The notes below the pieces were generated by a model, which was not told where the DNA came from, searched no databases, and saw nothing but the letters and a program-made list of their open reading frames with translations. From contig CM038471.1 in assembly GCA_021464415.1 (NCBI GenBank), forward strand, positions 74,254,851 through 74,318,850: a stretch of DNA of 64,000 bases, in the 5' to 3' direction. The number at the start of each line of letters is the position of its first letter. Positions within the stretch are counted from its first letter, which is position 1. This document shows positions 45,189-56,511 of the stretch, piece after piece. The translations under genes and the position numbers were made by a program. Source of the stretch: Lonicera japonica. Taxonomy: Eukaryota; Streptophyta; Magnoliopsida; Dipsacales; Caprifoliaceae.

Positions 45189-45594
45189 TGGTATTTGTTT
45201 TTACATCTTAATGCTGAATGGAAGTCTATTCAGCATTAAGAGGTGTAATTGATGTTTGTTTTCTTACCTCTTAATGCTGAATTGGATTAAAATTCAGCAT
45301 TAAGCATTAAGAGGCAAATCATGCGCTGAATGCTTAATTTAACTTTAATGAAATTTTATTCCATTAGTACCCTTATTCTTTTAAGTCGTTAAATAGATTT
45401 ATAAAACACTAACAAGGGTAAAATTGTAACATGCCATGTATTCAGCATTCAGAACCAATTAAAACAAACACATTTTTCAAAAGTTCATTCAATATTAAGC
45501 ATTCATAATCAATTAAAACCAAACACATTTTTCAAAAATTCATTCAGCATTTAGCATTTATATTCAGCATTCAAAAGCTAAAAAACAAGCGACA
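45189..45594. mobile_element. MITE with AATGCTGAAT repeats, copy 1
   Basis: The left half has TTTTTACATCTTAATGCTGA and the right half the complementary ATTCAGCATT phrase several times (TTCAGCATTTAGCATT). A related element lies at 53648-53974. The exact ends and target duplication are not clear here. Confidence 0.6.
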
Positions 45595-45599
45595 AATCA

Positions 45600-47417
45600 T
45601 GCCCGTCGGTAAAAAGTGGGTACCACAAAGTAGTAGTAGAAATATTTAAACCAGAAGCACACCGGCATCAGCCTCACTAAAAATATGTACGCATCCTCCA
45701 CAACAAATCTTCAATGCGTTAAGCACAATAATAAAATTTGCAACTGCCTCTTGCTGTACTCTTAGTATTGATGTCTAAATCTCGAATTCCATCTCTAACC
45801 ACAGGTAGACTTGACTCACTTGTATCCATATCTTATAGATTCAGTACGGACCCTCTAGAAGGAAAGAATAGAGATATTTCTCAAATACTCTCGGAGAGAA
45901 TGATAGGCATTGTTGCTCGCTTGCTACGCTACTTAACAACTTATCTTTGAAAATAGATGGTTTCTAACATGTAGTATTATAGTGAGCCTATCAGAGAGGT
46001 CCTTTCCACGTGCTCCTCCCTATCGGGTTGCACGCGAGAGAGGATTTCAGTGTGATATATGACATAAAAACAAATTTCAGTGATGAGAAATTCATTTTCA
46101 CGACTTAGTCTTGCCATCTAAAGAGAGGGAAAATATTTATTTATTGAATTGTTTTTTTAAAATTTTAAAGGAAAAAAAATAAAAACCTTTAATAGGTTAG
46201 TCACTCAAAAGGACAAAATATATAGGGATTTGGTTCCTCTCCGTACTCCATTCTTCCATCCTAATGGGGCCCATTTTGAGAGCTAAATGGATGATTATTA
46301 TTTTTATTTTTATTTTATAAAATTAAGTGTAGATATTTTTATTATGAGTGATCATCTCTATAAATATCATCAAAAATTTAAAACGGAAGTGGGTGGGATA
46401 ATTGTCTAAAATTTCAATGAACAAAAAATATGTTTGTTATTAATAACCAACCGATTTTTAAACTAGTTATGAATTTAATTAATAATTAATAGGACAAAAA
46501 CAAAAACAAAAACAAAAACAAAACATAATTAATAAGACATTGTTTGATGGAAAATGATAACATATATCATACATGCACATGTTAACCTTATTATGAATAA
46601 AAACAATAATATTTTGTATGAGAATATATTACTAATTTAATGCATGTTGTTATTTCGTTTTATTTATTTATAAATACATAATATGTATTTTTAGAATATA
46701 CGTTAATATAAGCCTTACTTAATTACATAATTATAGTAATCATCAATTTATACGCATGCTTGCTAGTTTTAAATTGATTTATTTATTACAACACTTCCCC
46801 GGCAGTCCAGTGGTGGTCAATGAAAAGTGACATAAAGTCCCGTACAATTCGACGAGGAGTGAAATATATTTTTTGATTAAAAAAAATTAGAAGTGGCACT
46901 GTAAGCATGCCGTTGTTTTAACTTTTAAGATAATTTTATTCTTTGTCCATAGCTTGAGTTTGGTGGGATTTTTTTTTTTATTTTTTATTTTCAAACTTTC
47001 GAAAAAATAAATAAATAAAAACTCACTACTATTTTGTAAAAAATAAGGACCCACTACTACTATATATTTATTTAATGCATTAACTAATTAAATTAAAACA
47101 ATTATTTTAATTATCAACAAATTTAAGCTATCTTTGACACTTTCTCAAAAAACATAACTAATCTCATTGGACCAATTGTTGTGGGCGCCATTGTAGTATA
47201 GAAATGCGGTCAAAAACTATCATTGGAGAGAGTTTTATCCTTTTTTCTTTTATTTTTATCATAAAAATTTAAATAAGTAGAAATTACAAATGGAGACGGC
47301 TTAATACCTCAAGCCCATTACAAGAACATAACAATTAAAGTATTATTTAATTAATACACCAATTAATCGATTATTTGTATTAATCTTTCATGTTATGTAA
47401 TAGTATATATGTTTAAT
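45600..47417. other. Intergenic, no gene
   Basis: AT-rich spacer. A (CAAAAA)n run lies at about 46497-46523. Short frames at 45738-45950 are not recognised as any family. Confidence 0.45.
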
Positions 47418-47430
47418 ACCTAAGCTTGGC

Positions 47431-47545
47431 AACCCTGTGGGGTTGGCCTAGTGGTTTACTAGGTCCATGTAACAGATAATCCATTTAGCGGGAGAACATG
47501 TATTTGAATCACTCCGAATGCAATTGTTCAAAAAAAAAAAAAAGA
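47431..47545 (+). mobile_element. tRNA-derived SINE (115 bp)
   Basis: Box A TGGCCTAGTGG at 47444-47454, a box-B-like TTTGAATCACTCC near 47503, and a terminal A-run (47530-47543). The flanks ACCTAAGCTTGGC (47418-47430) and ACCTTAGCTTGGC (47546-47558) are a 13-bp target duplication with one mismatch. Confidence 0.85.
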
Positions 47546-47558
47546 ACCTTAGCTTGGC

Positions 47559-48889
47559 CATTCAATATAGATCTTGTTTTACTAATAAAAATGTTGAGTA
47601 CACTTCCAAAATTCAACCACTCAATGTAGATCTAGTATTACGTATAGGTAATACTGCCATTACAACACTTTCTCTTCGAATTTCAATTTGTGTTTGATTA
47701 TAAGATTCCACAACAATTCAGTCAATTCAATTTTTATATGAAATTTAAAATGAGTTTTTAAGTTTAGCAACCTTACAATTTCAGAGATTTTCTCTTTATG
47801 ACTTTAATTATTCAAGCGGGAAACTTATAAATGAAATACTAAAAATATTTATATAATGATTTTACAAGAATAAACAAGTGAATATTCTTACATTTCAAAA
47901 TGTTCTGTCTTTATTTATTTGTAAGATTCAACGACAATGAACCTCCACTTGCTTGCCTAAACTGTCGTCTGTTAATTTACCGATAAAATTCTCCGAAAAT
48001 AACCCTTTTTTTTTGCATACTTAAGGGAACTTCATTCCTTTTTTTAAAAAAAAATTGGACATGAAAGTAAACTCGGTGTATATGCTGCTTCTTTTCTTTT
48101 CTTTTAATAAGGATCCACTACTATTGCTAATTCCGTGATTAGTCAAAAAGGCGAAAAGGTAATGTTAACCTTGACAAAAAGAGCATCAACAAATATAAAT
48201 TATTTTTGAACAGTTTTCTATTAAATATATATATAGAGTTTGGATTTGGTATGGACAAATGCATATGCACTAAAACTTTTAGTTACAGTCTTTTATCACT
48301 AAAATATTAAGACGAAAATTTTTCGCCAAATCCTGGTTGCATGTATATATATACCTTGATTATTTGTGCCTTACTATCTTGGCTATAAGTGGCATTCAAG
48401 TGATTCAAATTCAATATATAACTACTGGGCCATCTCAACAGGCGTGGCAGATTTTCGGAACATTTTAAATGTCGTTTACACCATTAATAATTGTTCACAA
48501 GTTACAAAAGAAGTCATCCATTAATAATCCTTACCTAGTCTGACATGCATATAGTTTCGCAACTTGTATTCCTAAATCCTAAGTGAGGTATTGGAACGAT
48601 CCATTTAAAAAGATATTACCTTTTTTCCGAATTTTCTTAGTTCAAATATATAAATTATCGTTCATGTTAAGTGGATCACTTCAAATTTTCTAATAACAAC
48701 CTATGGCAAATAATGATATATGAATATTTGTCCCAAACATACTTGTTAATCTAAATAACATCCATTCTCATATATAATTCACATATGTTTTATTAAAAAG
48801 TATATATATATATATATATCTGAATTCAGTAAACTGGAAATGAGGTAAAAGGTTTTTTATGACAATGTTTTTTTGTAAAAAAAATCAAC
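47559..48889. other. Intergenic, no feature
   Basis: AT-rich DNA with a (TA)n run near 48799-48818. Phrases at 48360-48440 on the minus strand (GAGATGGCCCAGTAGTT) hint at a SINE relic. Nothing else. Confidence 0.45.
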
Positions 48890-50440
48890 GAATAATATGT
48901 TTTAGAAATAAGGGTCTAGATATTATTATTATTTTGAAATAAGGGCTTATTTATCAATTGTGTTTTAAAATAAAGGCTTTGACTAAATGCAAACTTAACT
49001 TTGCAATAAAAAAAATTTAAGGGTTATTTGAGTTTTGGGATTCATAGTTTTGTCATTTTTGAGTTAGAAGTCTACATTTTTCATTTCTTGAGTTTTGGGG
49101 TCCAAAATAGATGGTTCAGTTAGTCAACGAGTAAAAAGATGTTAGTCAACATTAATTTGAACCAAAATTCCAAAACTACTCCTAATTCCTTCTTCATCTT
49201 CATTCGTGTTGGTTCAAAACTACCCCTAATTTTGAGGAGTACCATTATCGCCTTCTACAGTTTCACCTTCCAGCTCAACATCATATTCGATTATCTCGCC
49301 CTCGTCTTCTTCATCAAAAGTCTGTGATTGAGGCTCATTTGTTTTCTTCATGTCCTCATCATTTTCCTTAACCACATAAGACTTTTGTACTCAAAATCGC
49401 GAAAGAACATTTAAATTTTCACGTTGAAAATAAAAGGTAAGTGAAATTCACATGATAAATATAAAACCTAATACCTGCTGCTTTAATTGCTGAGAAAATA
49501 GGTTTGAAGCACTGAGCTAGATAGCCGAATTAGGTTAACAAAAATAATGATGAACATTTAGAATATAAATTTAGGTTTCAGTACTTACTTTCCTACATTT
49601 TCTCAGTAATCAAAAACTACAAAAAAGATTACGAGATTTCAAAAATACCGATTTAGATTCTTTGGACTTGTCTGCAGAGTGAGGAAGCTTAGCTTCGAGA
49701 CTGAAAAAAAAAAAATACAAAGGAAATGAATATAAATTAAAGTTCTATATTGTAGATATATGTATGTGTTGATTAAAAATGTGTGCAGTGTTACCTTTGG
49801 ATATAGTCAGTAAAGAAAGAGAGAAGAATCGGCGAGAATGGAGGAGTTGAAGAAGGGATTAGGGGTAGTTTTGGAATTTTGGTTCAAATTTATGTTGACT
49901 AATGTATTTTTACTCATTGAGTAACAGAACCATCCATTTTAAACCCCAAAGCTTAAGAAATAAAAACTGCATACCTCTAACTCAAGAATGGCAAAACTAT
50001 AGACCTAAAAACCTAAATGACCCAAAATTTAATTCAAATTTATTTTGCATGATGTATTTATGTTTTTTAACAAGTATATTCTTATGTTTCATTCATAAAA
50101 CTTTAAAACAACATCAAATAAACACATATACATATTAATGTTTGAGAAAATAAGGAGTGCGAACTTAACTTTGCATAACTAAAAAAAAATTATTATGTGC
50201 ATTTTATTAATAAATAGGTTTTGAATATGTGATTTGTTAAAATTATTCTAAAGCACTATTAATTAAACACTTATTTATAATAATATGCTAAAAAACATGT
50301 AGTGCAAACTTAATTTTGCATGATTTCATAAAAAATACAATTTAAAAATCTATTGCAGAGTTAACTTTGCACTAATTTTGAAATTTGGTCAAATAAAAGC
50401 CATTAATTTATAAAAATATTATTTCCTAATTCTTTTCTAG
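48890..50440. mobile_element. Pack-type DNA transposon carrying a HIP gene fragment
   Basis: Inverted arms of at least 190 bases lie at about 49010-49205 and 49840-50035. Matching marks are TAGTTTTGTCATTTTTGAGT with its right-arm counterpart, and GAACCAAAATTCCAAAACTA in both arms. Weaker pairing runs further out to about 48890 and 50440. Between the arms is a captured host-gene segment with introns (49226-49850). Long inverted ends plus captured gene pieces are the hallmark of Pack-MULEs and other Pack-type elements. No target duplication was fixed, so the superfamily is open. Confidence 0.75.
49226..49850 (-). pseudogene. Captured HSP70-interacting protein (HIP/ST13) fragment, four exons
   Basis: On the minus strand, pieces with GT-AG borders lie at 49795 to about 49850, 49649-49700, 49475-49489 and 49226-49381. 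All join in phase. They encode ILLSFFTDYIQSLEAKLPHS, a KSKESKS stretch, QLKQQ, then SYVVKENDEDMKKTNEP and an acidic segment with DEEDEGEIIEYDVELEGETV before a stop. This is the N-terminal dimerisation region and acidic linker of plant HIP (FAM10/ST13), which in the full protein precede TPR repeats that bind HSP70. TPR, GGMP-type and STI1 regions are absent. The reading frame is clean across three introns, so the capture is young or the peptide was retained. Identification is from recall of family motifs (SFFxDYLxSLxAK, DVELEGETVE). Confidence 0.75.
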
Positions 50441-51120
50441 AAAACTTTTTCAAACAACCCCAATTTTTCAATATCCAGTATATTTAATAATTTGCACTCC
50501 AATATGCATCATAAGTATGTATAAAGTTTCCTAAAAGATACACAAAAAGCATTATTGATGATAATATTTGAATGTTAAAGTACTTATTTCCGCTTCTAAA
50601 ATAGTTATACCATTATTCTTTTTGAATAATCAAAAGTGTGGGATCTATTATTTTTCATTTCTTACTGTGTAAATAGTTTGCAAATTGCATTAAAAATGGA
50701 TTAAAAGTTTACTTAAATTCGAAAAGATTGTCATATATTTCCTTTTAACCAATTAAATTATTTTGGCACCATTTTAGTTTTTGAAAAAAAAATTGTTGTA
50801 ACTTAGACTGTGGATGAGAATTTGATGGGGGTAAAATGTTGTCATTTTTTTATTAGTTCAAAGATTGCTAAAATTTAATTTTGTTATTGAGATGTGTTTT
50901 TAAAAGCAACAAAGTTAATATTAATTGATTTATGATTTCTAGAAGCTATTGATCTAATTCTTCGTGATTTTTTTTTTGGATTTTTGGTGTTTTATTACAC
51001 TTTTTTTTATTTGCCTAAATTTTAACTTTTGGCTTATAGCCAAGAGTCTAAATTCCCTAGTGTTATGTATCAATTTATTGTACCTTGAAATTAATTGGAC
51101 CATCCGAAAAACTAAAAGAC
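50441..51120. other. Intergenic, no feature
   Basis: AT-rich DNA between the Pack-type element and fold-back copy B. No gene or element recognised. Confidence 0.5.
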
Positions 51121-51128
51121 TAAAAGAT

Positions 51129-52501
51129 GGGTGGAGACGTTGCCCCCTGTCCCCCCCCATATTTATTGGTAATACTCCCACTTTTTCTTTTTTCTTTTAA
51201 TAATACTCCCACTTTATACAAAACACTCCCACCACTCCCACTTATTTTTAGGAATTAATCTCATACTTAATTAATTAATAACATGATTAAGTAATTAACT
51301 ACATAATAACATAAAATAAATTACCCCAAACTAACCCCAAAATTTCTCCACCATCTTCTCAAACAAGCAAAATTACCATCTCTACCATCTTCTCTATCTA
51401 ACAACAAATTCTGGTAGGACCAAAACAACAAATAAAACCTCCATTAATGCAAAACTCTAAGTTTGGGAAGAATGGTATAAACAAAACAAAACAAAACAAA
51501 ATATCCATTGATGCAAAACTCAAAATTTGAAAATAATAGTAGAAAAAAGAGAAACTTTGTAATAAAGGAAGGAAAACAAGTAAGAAAGAGTTAATGAAAA
51601 AGAGACATACATGTTTTTATTTTGTTTTATTATTTATATGATTTTTATAGCATACACATCAAATATATAAACAAAAAACAAAATTTTATGTTTAAAACAC
51701 GAAGAAGGCTTACTCGGTTTTTCATAACCAAGTTGCAGGCTTGTACACTCGGCTGCTCTCAACAGAATATAAAATTCCATAAAATGTCATACTCTCGGGA
51801 CCTTCATTCGGTTGAGAGCAACCGATTGTTGTTATATTATGGTCTGCTGTGAGTAGCCGAGTGACATTAATCACCCTCGGTTGCTCTCAACCGAATGAAG
51901 GTCCCGAGAGCATTACATTTTATGGGATTTCATACTCGGTTGAGAGCAACCGAGTGTACAAACCTGCAACTCGGTTACGGAGAACTGAATAAACCTTCTT
52001 CGTGTTTCCTTTCATTAACTTTTTCTTACTTGTTTTCCTTTCCTTATTTTAAAGTTTCTCTCTTTTTTCTACCATTATTCTCAACTTTTGAGTTTTGCAT
52101 CAATGGAGGTTTTGTTTATACCATTCTCCTCAAATTTAGAGTTTTGCATTAATGGAAGTTTTGTTTGTTGGTTTTCTTATCTTGTTCCAAAGTTTTCTTT
52201 TTTCCTTCCATTTTTCTCAAGCTTACCCTTTTGCATCAATGGTGGAGATCAAAGTTTTGTTGCCTATTTTGGTAGAAAAGATGAATTTTGGAGGGAAATT
52301 TATTTGGGGATAAATGTTTGATTAACTTTGAAGGGAGATTCATTAACTTTTGTTTTAAATTAAAACAAGTGAGTGAAAAATTAGTTTACGGTTAATTAAC
52401 TTTTGTACTAAAAAAGATGAAGTGGGGTGGAAATAGCAACTTACTTTTTTTTTTGGTGGGAGTATTACGAATAGATATTGCGGGTGCTAACATCACCACC
52501 C
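51129..52501. mobile_element. Fold-back DNA transposon copy B (1.37 kb)
   Basis: Left end GGGTGGAGACGTTGCCCCC; right end, reverse-complemented, GGGTGGTGATGTTAGCACCC. TAAAAGAT flanks it exactly (51121-51128 and 52502-52509), an 8-bp target duplication. Both ends then share TAATACTCCCACYTTTT-like sequence. It is non-coding and homologous end to end with copy A, which carries the MULE insertion. Confidence 0.85.
51690..52010. repeat. Central palindrome of fold-back copy B
   Basis: The arms pair closely: CTCGGGACCTTCATTCGGTT (near 51795) with its complement near 51890, and CAGGCTTGTACACTCGGC (near 51737) with its complement near 51950. The loop is about 40 bases. Outer pairing continues with GGAAAACAAGTAAGAAAGAG near 51573 against its complement near 52015; the right arm has lost about 110 bases present on the left. 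Confidence 0.85.
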
Positions 52502-52509
52502 TAAAAGAT

Positions 52510-52851
52510 TGTTAAATATATAATACTTTGTTTGTAAAAGCATAAATTTAAATTTGTTGTCAGTAGTCCTTTTCGGTTGATAATTTTAAGTATCATTGTA
52601 AGTTATCGTCGAGACTTATGGTCTTACACTGATCTTGAAGTAACATTTTCTCACTCAAAACTTTTTTGAATATAGAAAATAAGACTAGTAGTACCGCATA
52701 ATTTGAGTCATTTTTTTAAATTACAATTGCCCCACTCTCTTGAACATTGTTATATATAGGCAACTGAGTTAAATGCGTTCTCCATATATAATTATGTCAA
52801 AGGGAAGAGCATCTTACTTTTCTATTTTCAAATAAAGATGCTTCCCCACCT

Positions 52852-52886
<35 letters not shown>

Positions 52887-53638
52887 CTTCATTCATTTCT
52901 TTCATCTCTTTTAGAAAATGTACAGTCACTGCCACTCACTACCGTCGAGTTGTTGACAGCGGTCCCCGCCTTGACACTGCCCAACTACAACTACGAATGG
53001 TGAGTCGTACCGATCACCTACTAGAAATAATGAAATAAAAACGTTGGTAATAATATGATTAGAATGCGACTATTAGCATGAGTCTACTTGTATATAATTT
53101 TCAGTGACACTTTAATGTATTTTTAAAAATATTTTATTGTATTTGTGAAGAATTTTAGAGTGTTAAAAAATTTATTTAGAGTCGGTAACTATACCATATA
53201 ATTAAACTTCTATTAAAAAAATATTTTCGTAAGTTAAACTAATTGTGAAAGAATTTTTTTAATAAAGACTATATTACATGCACACGCGACGCGTATGCTA
53301 TTTAAATATATTTAGTTCAAATTAAAATATAAAATAAAAATGTTACGTGGTCTAGTGATTAAGCAACATATTATTTTGTCAAATGTTTAAAGTTTAAATC
53401 CTCTTAAAGCATATTTTTTATTGAAAAAAGAGACCTCAGTGTAAAATAGAAAACACAAAAATTTGACACCGCGGTTGAATTGAGGCTTACCTTTGTAATA
53501 TAAAATAAATAGAAAAAATATATTCTCTCTTTGTTTGGGTGGGTGCTATTTGCACGCAACAATTACTTGCTTTTACTTCTTAAACTAGTTAAACTCCATT
53601 AATCAATTTTTTTTATTTAGTAATACTCCATGAACTCA
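52510..53638. other. Intergenic, with (TA)n microsatellite
   Basis: A TA run of about 13 units lies at 52855-52881. At 53345-53400 a box-A-like GTGGTCTAGTGATTAAG and a later AAGTTTAAATCCTC may mark a decayed SINE. No gene. Confidence 0.4.
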
Positions 53639-53647
53639 TTACTTAGA

Positions 53648-53974
53648 GGGTGTTTGTTTTTGCCTCTGAATACTTAATGAGAAAGTTTTAAGTATTCAAA
53701 TGTGCCATATGGTGGTTTTTTTCTAAACCATTAAAAGGTTAACCCCTATTTTTTTTTAATGATTAAGCATTAAGAGTTATTAGCCCCGCTGAATACTTAA
53801 TGCTGAATTTAAACCATTGTTTTATACAAAATCTTAAAATTCAGAACCTCATTTAAAATAAAAAACAAACAACATTTTCAAAACTTGAATTCAACATTTA
53901 GTACTCAACAATCAACATTCAGTACTCAACAATCAACATTCAGCAATTAAAGGTGAAAAAAAAAAAACACACCC
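53648..53974. mobile_element. MITE with AATGCTGAAT repeats, copy 2 (327 bp)
   Basis: Left end GGGTGTTTGTTTTTGCCT; right end, reverse-complemented, GGGTGTGTTTTTTTTTTTTC. Flanks TTACTTAGA (53639-53647) and TTACTCAAA (53975-53983) match at 7 of 9, fitting a decayed 9-bp target duplication. The right half repeats CAACATTCAGYA. Confidence 0.7.
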
Positions 53975-53983
53975 TTACTCAAA

Positions 53984-55084
53984 GAATTATATTTTAAACA
54001 AATCAAAACGAAAGAAGAAAACGAATGTTGAAAAATCATTTAAGACAATCTTAGAAGGAAAAAAACATGAAAGAAGAGAAAGAAAAGTCATTTTTTTTAT
54101 ATATAAATTTAATGTTTTTTCGTGTTTAATTTTTTTTTCTCTCTTTCTCTCTTTCTCTCTTTATCTGTTTTTTTGTTTATTTTTCTATTTAACGTGTTTC
54201 CTTGCTTTATAATTTATGTTTTATAAAAGTTTTTATATTTTTTTCTGTTAAAAGTTACGTGAAAACACTTTGGTGATGTTTTGAGTTGAATTTTTAAGTT
54301 AGATTTTAAAATATGGTGTTTAGTAGAATTTAGAAGTATGTTGAAAAGTGAATTCGGTTTTTATTTGAGTTTTTTTTCAACCAATTAAAATGCCTCATAA
54401 AAAAATTTCAAAAAATAGTTACAATAGATCTTATTTTATAGATCTCGACGAGTATGTTTCAAATATATATATTTTTTTTTATCTAATTTTGATTTTTGGA
54501 TTTAAAGTTATGGTGTTTTAAAAGTTTTTTTAGAGAGAGAAAGTAAAGTAAAATAAATTTTAGAAAGTGTAAAAATAAAGTTGATTTTAAGTTGAGTTTT
54601 TAAAATTTGAAAAAATAATTACTTACCAAACAAGCCCTTTATCTTTAACTTCTACCAGAATTTAATCAAGAAATCACGCAAGTCTATATTTTTTTTAAAT
54701 ATCCTTAAATTTTTTTTTTAAAATTAATTTGATAGGTGTTAACAGGCCTGCTATTTTGTGTGTAAATCAAAATGCACAAGATTTTTCGTTGCATTTATGA
54801 TTTTTTATAGTTAAAAATATGAATATTCACGCAAGATATTCATCTGAATCTCTCCTAAGAGCAACATGATTATAGCTTTGTATTTAACAAAAAATAATAA
54901 CTTGTATTTTAAGAGCACATATTAATTATACGATGCTTAAAAAGAATAATTTGAAGAATGAAAATCTGTGTCATATTAAATGTGTATTTAAACTTTTTTT
55001 AATTTATAAATAAATTATTAACATATGCATTTAATACACATGTTAATATTATTCTTAAAAAAATAACGACAAATGTGGCCTTTG
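53984..55084. other. Intergenic, no feature
   Basis: AT-rich spacer with CT-rich runs near 54140. No gene or clear element end. Confidence 0.5.
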
Positions 55085-55092
55085 GTGATAGG

Positions 55093-55759
55093 TAGGAATG
55101 GCAAAAAAATTCAACCCGGCGGGTTTTCGACCCGACCCAATCTGGATGGAGAGGGTTCGGGTCGGGTTTTTTTGAGGGCGGGTCGGGTTTGAGTTTCAAA
55201 GGAAAAAACCCGGGGCGGGTTAGGGTTTTGACAGTTTTAAACCCGACCCGACCTAACCCGACCCGCATGATTATATATATATATATAAATATATGTTAAT
55301 ATTAAATATATATATAGCTTTTTAAGAATCTCTAGCCTCATCCGGATGAAATATATTTATATATAGATAATAAATCTGTTAGTGAATTTTGTAAATAGAT
55401 AAAATAAAGACTATTTTTGTTTGTTTAAGAATAATCAAGATGGAATATATATATGTGTGTGCGCTATTGTGCTTTTTATTTTAATTTTTTTTTTAAAGGC
55501 AGTGCGCCAATGAATAGTGCATGAACATATAATGATATAAATGTATAAGATTAATTTTTTTTATGAACTTACGAATTCGGGGCGGGGCGGGGCAGGTTCG
55601 GATTTTAAGGGGTTTTAAGGCATAAACGCAGAGCGGGTTTGGGTTCCAAAAAATAAACCCGCATCGGGTTCGGGACGGGTTCGGGGCGGAGTATTTTAGA
55701 TGCAGGTCGAGTTTGGTATTGGCCGAACCCACCCCGAACTCGACCCATTGCCATCCCTA
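55093..55759. mobile_element. hAT element with CGGGTCGGGTT repeats (667 bp)
   Basis: The perfect 8-mer GTGATAGG flanks it (55085-55092, 55760-55767). Left end TAGGAATGGCAAAAA; right end, reverse-complemented, TAGGGATGGCAATGGG. Both subterminal regions are dense in GGGTCGGGTT-type repeats, several in opposite orientation. The centre is AT-rich and non-coding. Confidence 0.85.
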
Positions 55760-55767
55760 GTGATAGG

Positions 55768-56432
55768 GCCTTGAAAAATGGGTGGTGTTATTTACACCCC
55801 TTAAAAGTTTTCATCAACGCTCATTTCAAAATTTAACTAAAAATATATTTTAACATCACTTTATTTATCACAAATATCTCATTTCATTGCCTGATAGTAG
55901 GTGAGTACTTAGTAATATATTTTCTTCATGTGAGCCGAGTTTATATAAGTATACTCATCTTTTATTAGGCAAGTTTTATTTAAAAAACACTTCAATAATC
56001 AATTGTCTGATGTTAAATGAGTTATTACAAATAAACTCTCCCCGATTGGAACGAATGTGTGCGATTGTACTCACCTCTTATTAAATTAGTCTTAAGAATG
56101 ATTAGTGATTAGAAATTTACCTTAGAGAAATGTTTGTGATATGAATGTGTTTATGATAAATATAGAAGAGGGTGATAAAAAAATATTTTTAAATCAACAA
56201 AAAAAAATGGGGTACAAAAAAGCATTTTTCTCGAGAAAACATTTTTAAATAATTAAAAAAATATTTTACGGTACATTTTCATCACGCGCGTTTGGCCTTC
56301 GGGAAAGTGTGTGAGAAAATTTGGGACACTTTTTTTCTCGAGAAAATGCCCTAAACTAAGCAAATTGAAGATAATGAGTTAAAATTTGTCGCTGTTTGCT
56401 CCTCTTGAATCTACCTCAGCAGCTTCAACAAC
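55768..56432. other. Intergenic, possible promoter
   Basis: AT-rich spacer; the last 60 bases before 56433 are more balanced in composition and could be the leader of the exon that follows. No other feature. Confidence 0.4.
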
Positions 56433-56511
56433 ATGAGGTCGAGATCATCAGTAATCCGCAAGAGATCGCCTCCATTCGAAAGATCCAATTCTCCTTTCTC
56501 ATATGCTACTG
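56433..56511 (+). CDS. Candidate first coding exon (26 codons)
   Basis: ATG at 56433 opens MRSRSSVIRKRSPPFERSNS and the exon ends at a donor (CTACTG|GTACTTC). The serine-arginine-rich N-terminus is protein-like. The exon ends one base into a codon. The acceptor at 61312-61313 (AATCAG) would continue in phase into the Myb/SANT-like coding exon, giving one protein with a 4.8-kb intron. Alternatively the gene starts at 61316 and this is an orphan or a different gene. Confidence 0.4.

Noticed and set aside
45738..45950. 70-codon frame resembling a kinase or metabolic fragment
   Set aside because: No motif could be tied to any family on inspection; left as unannotated spacer.
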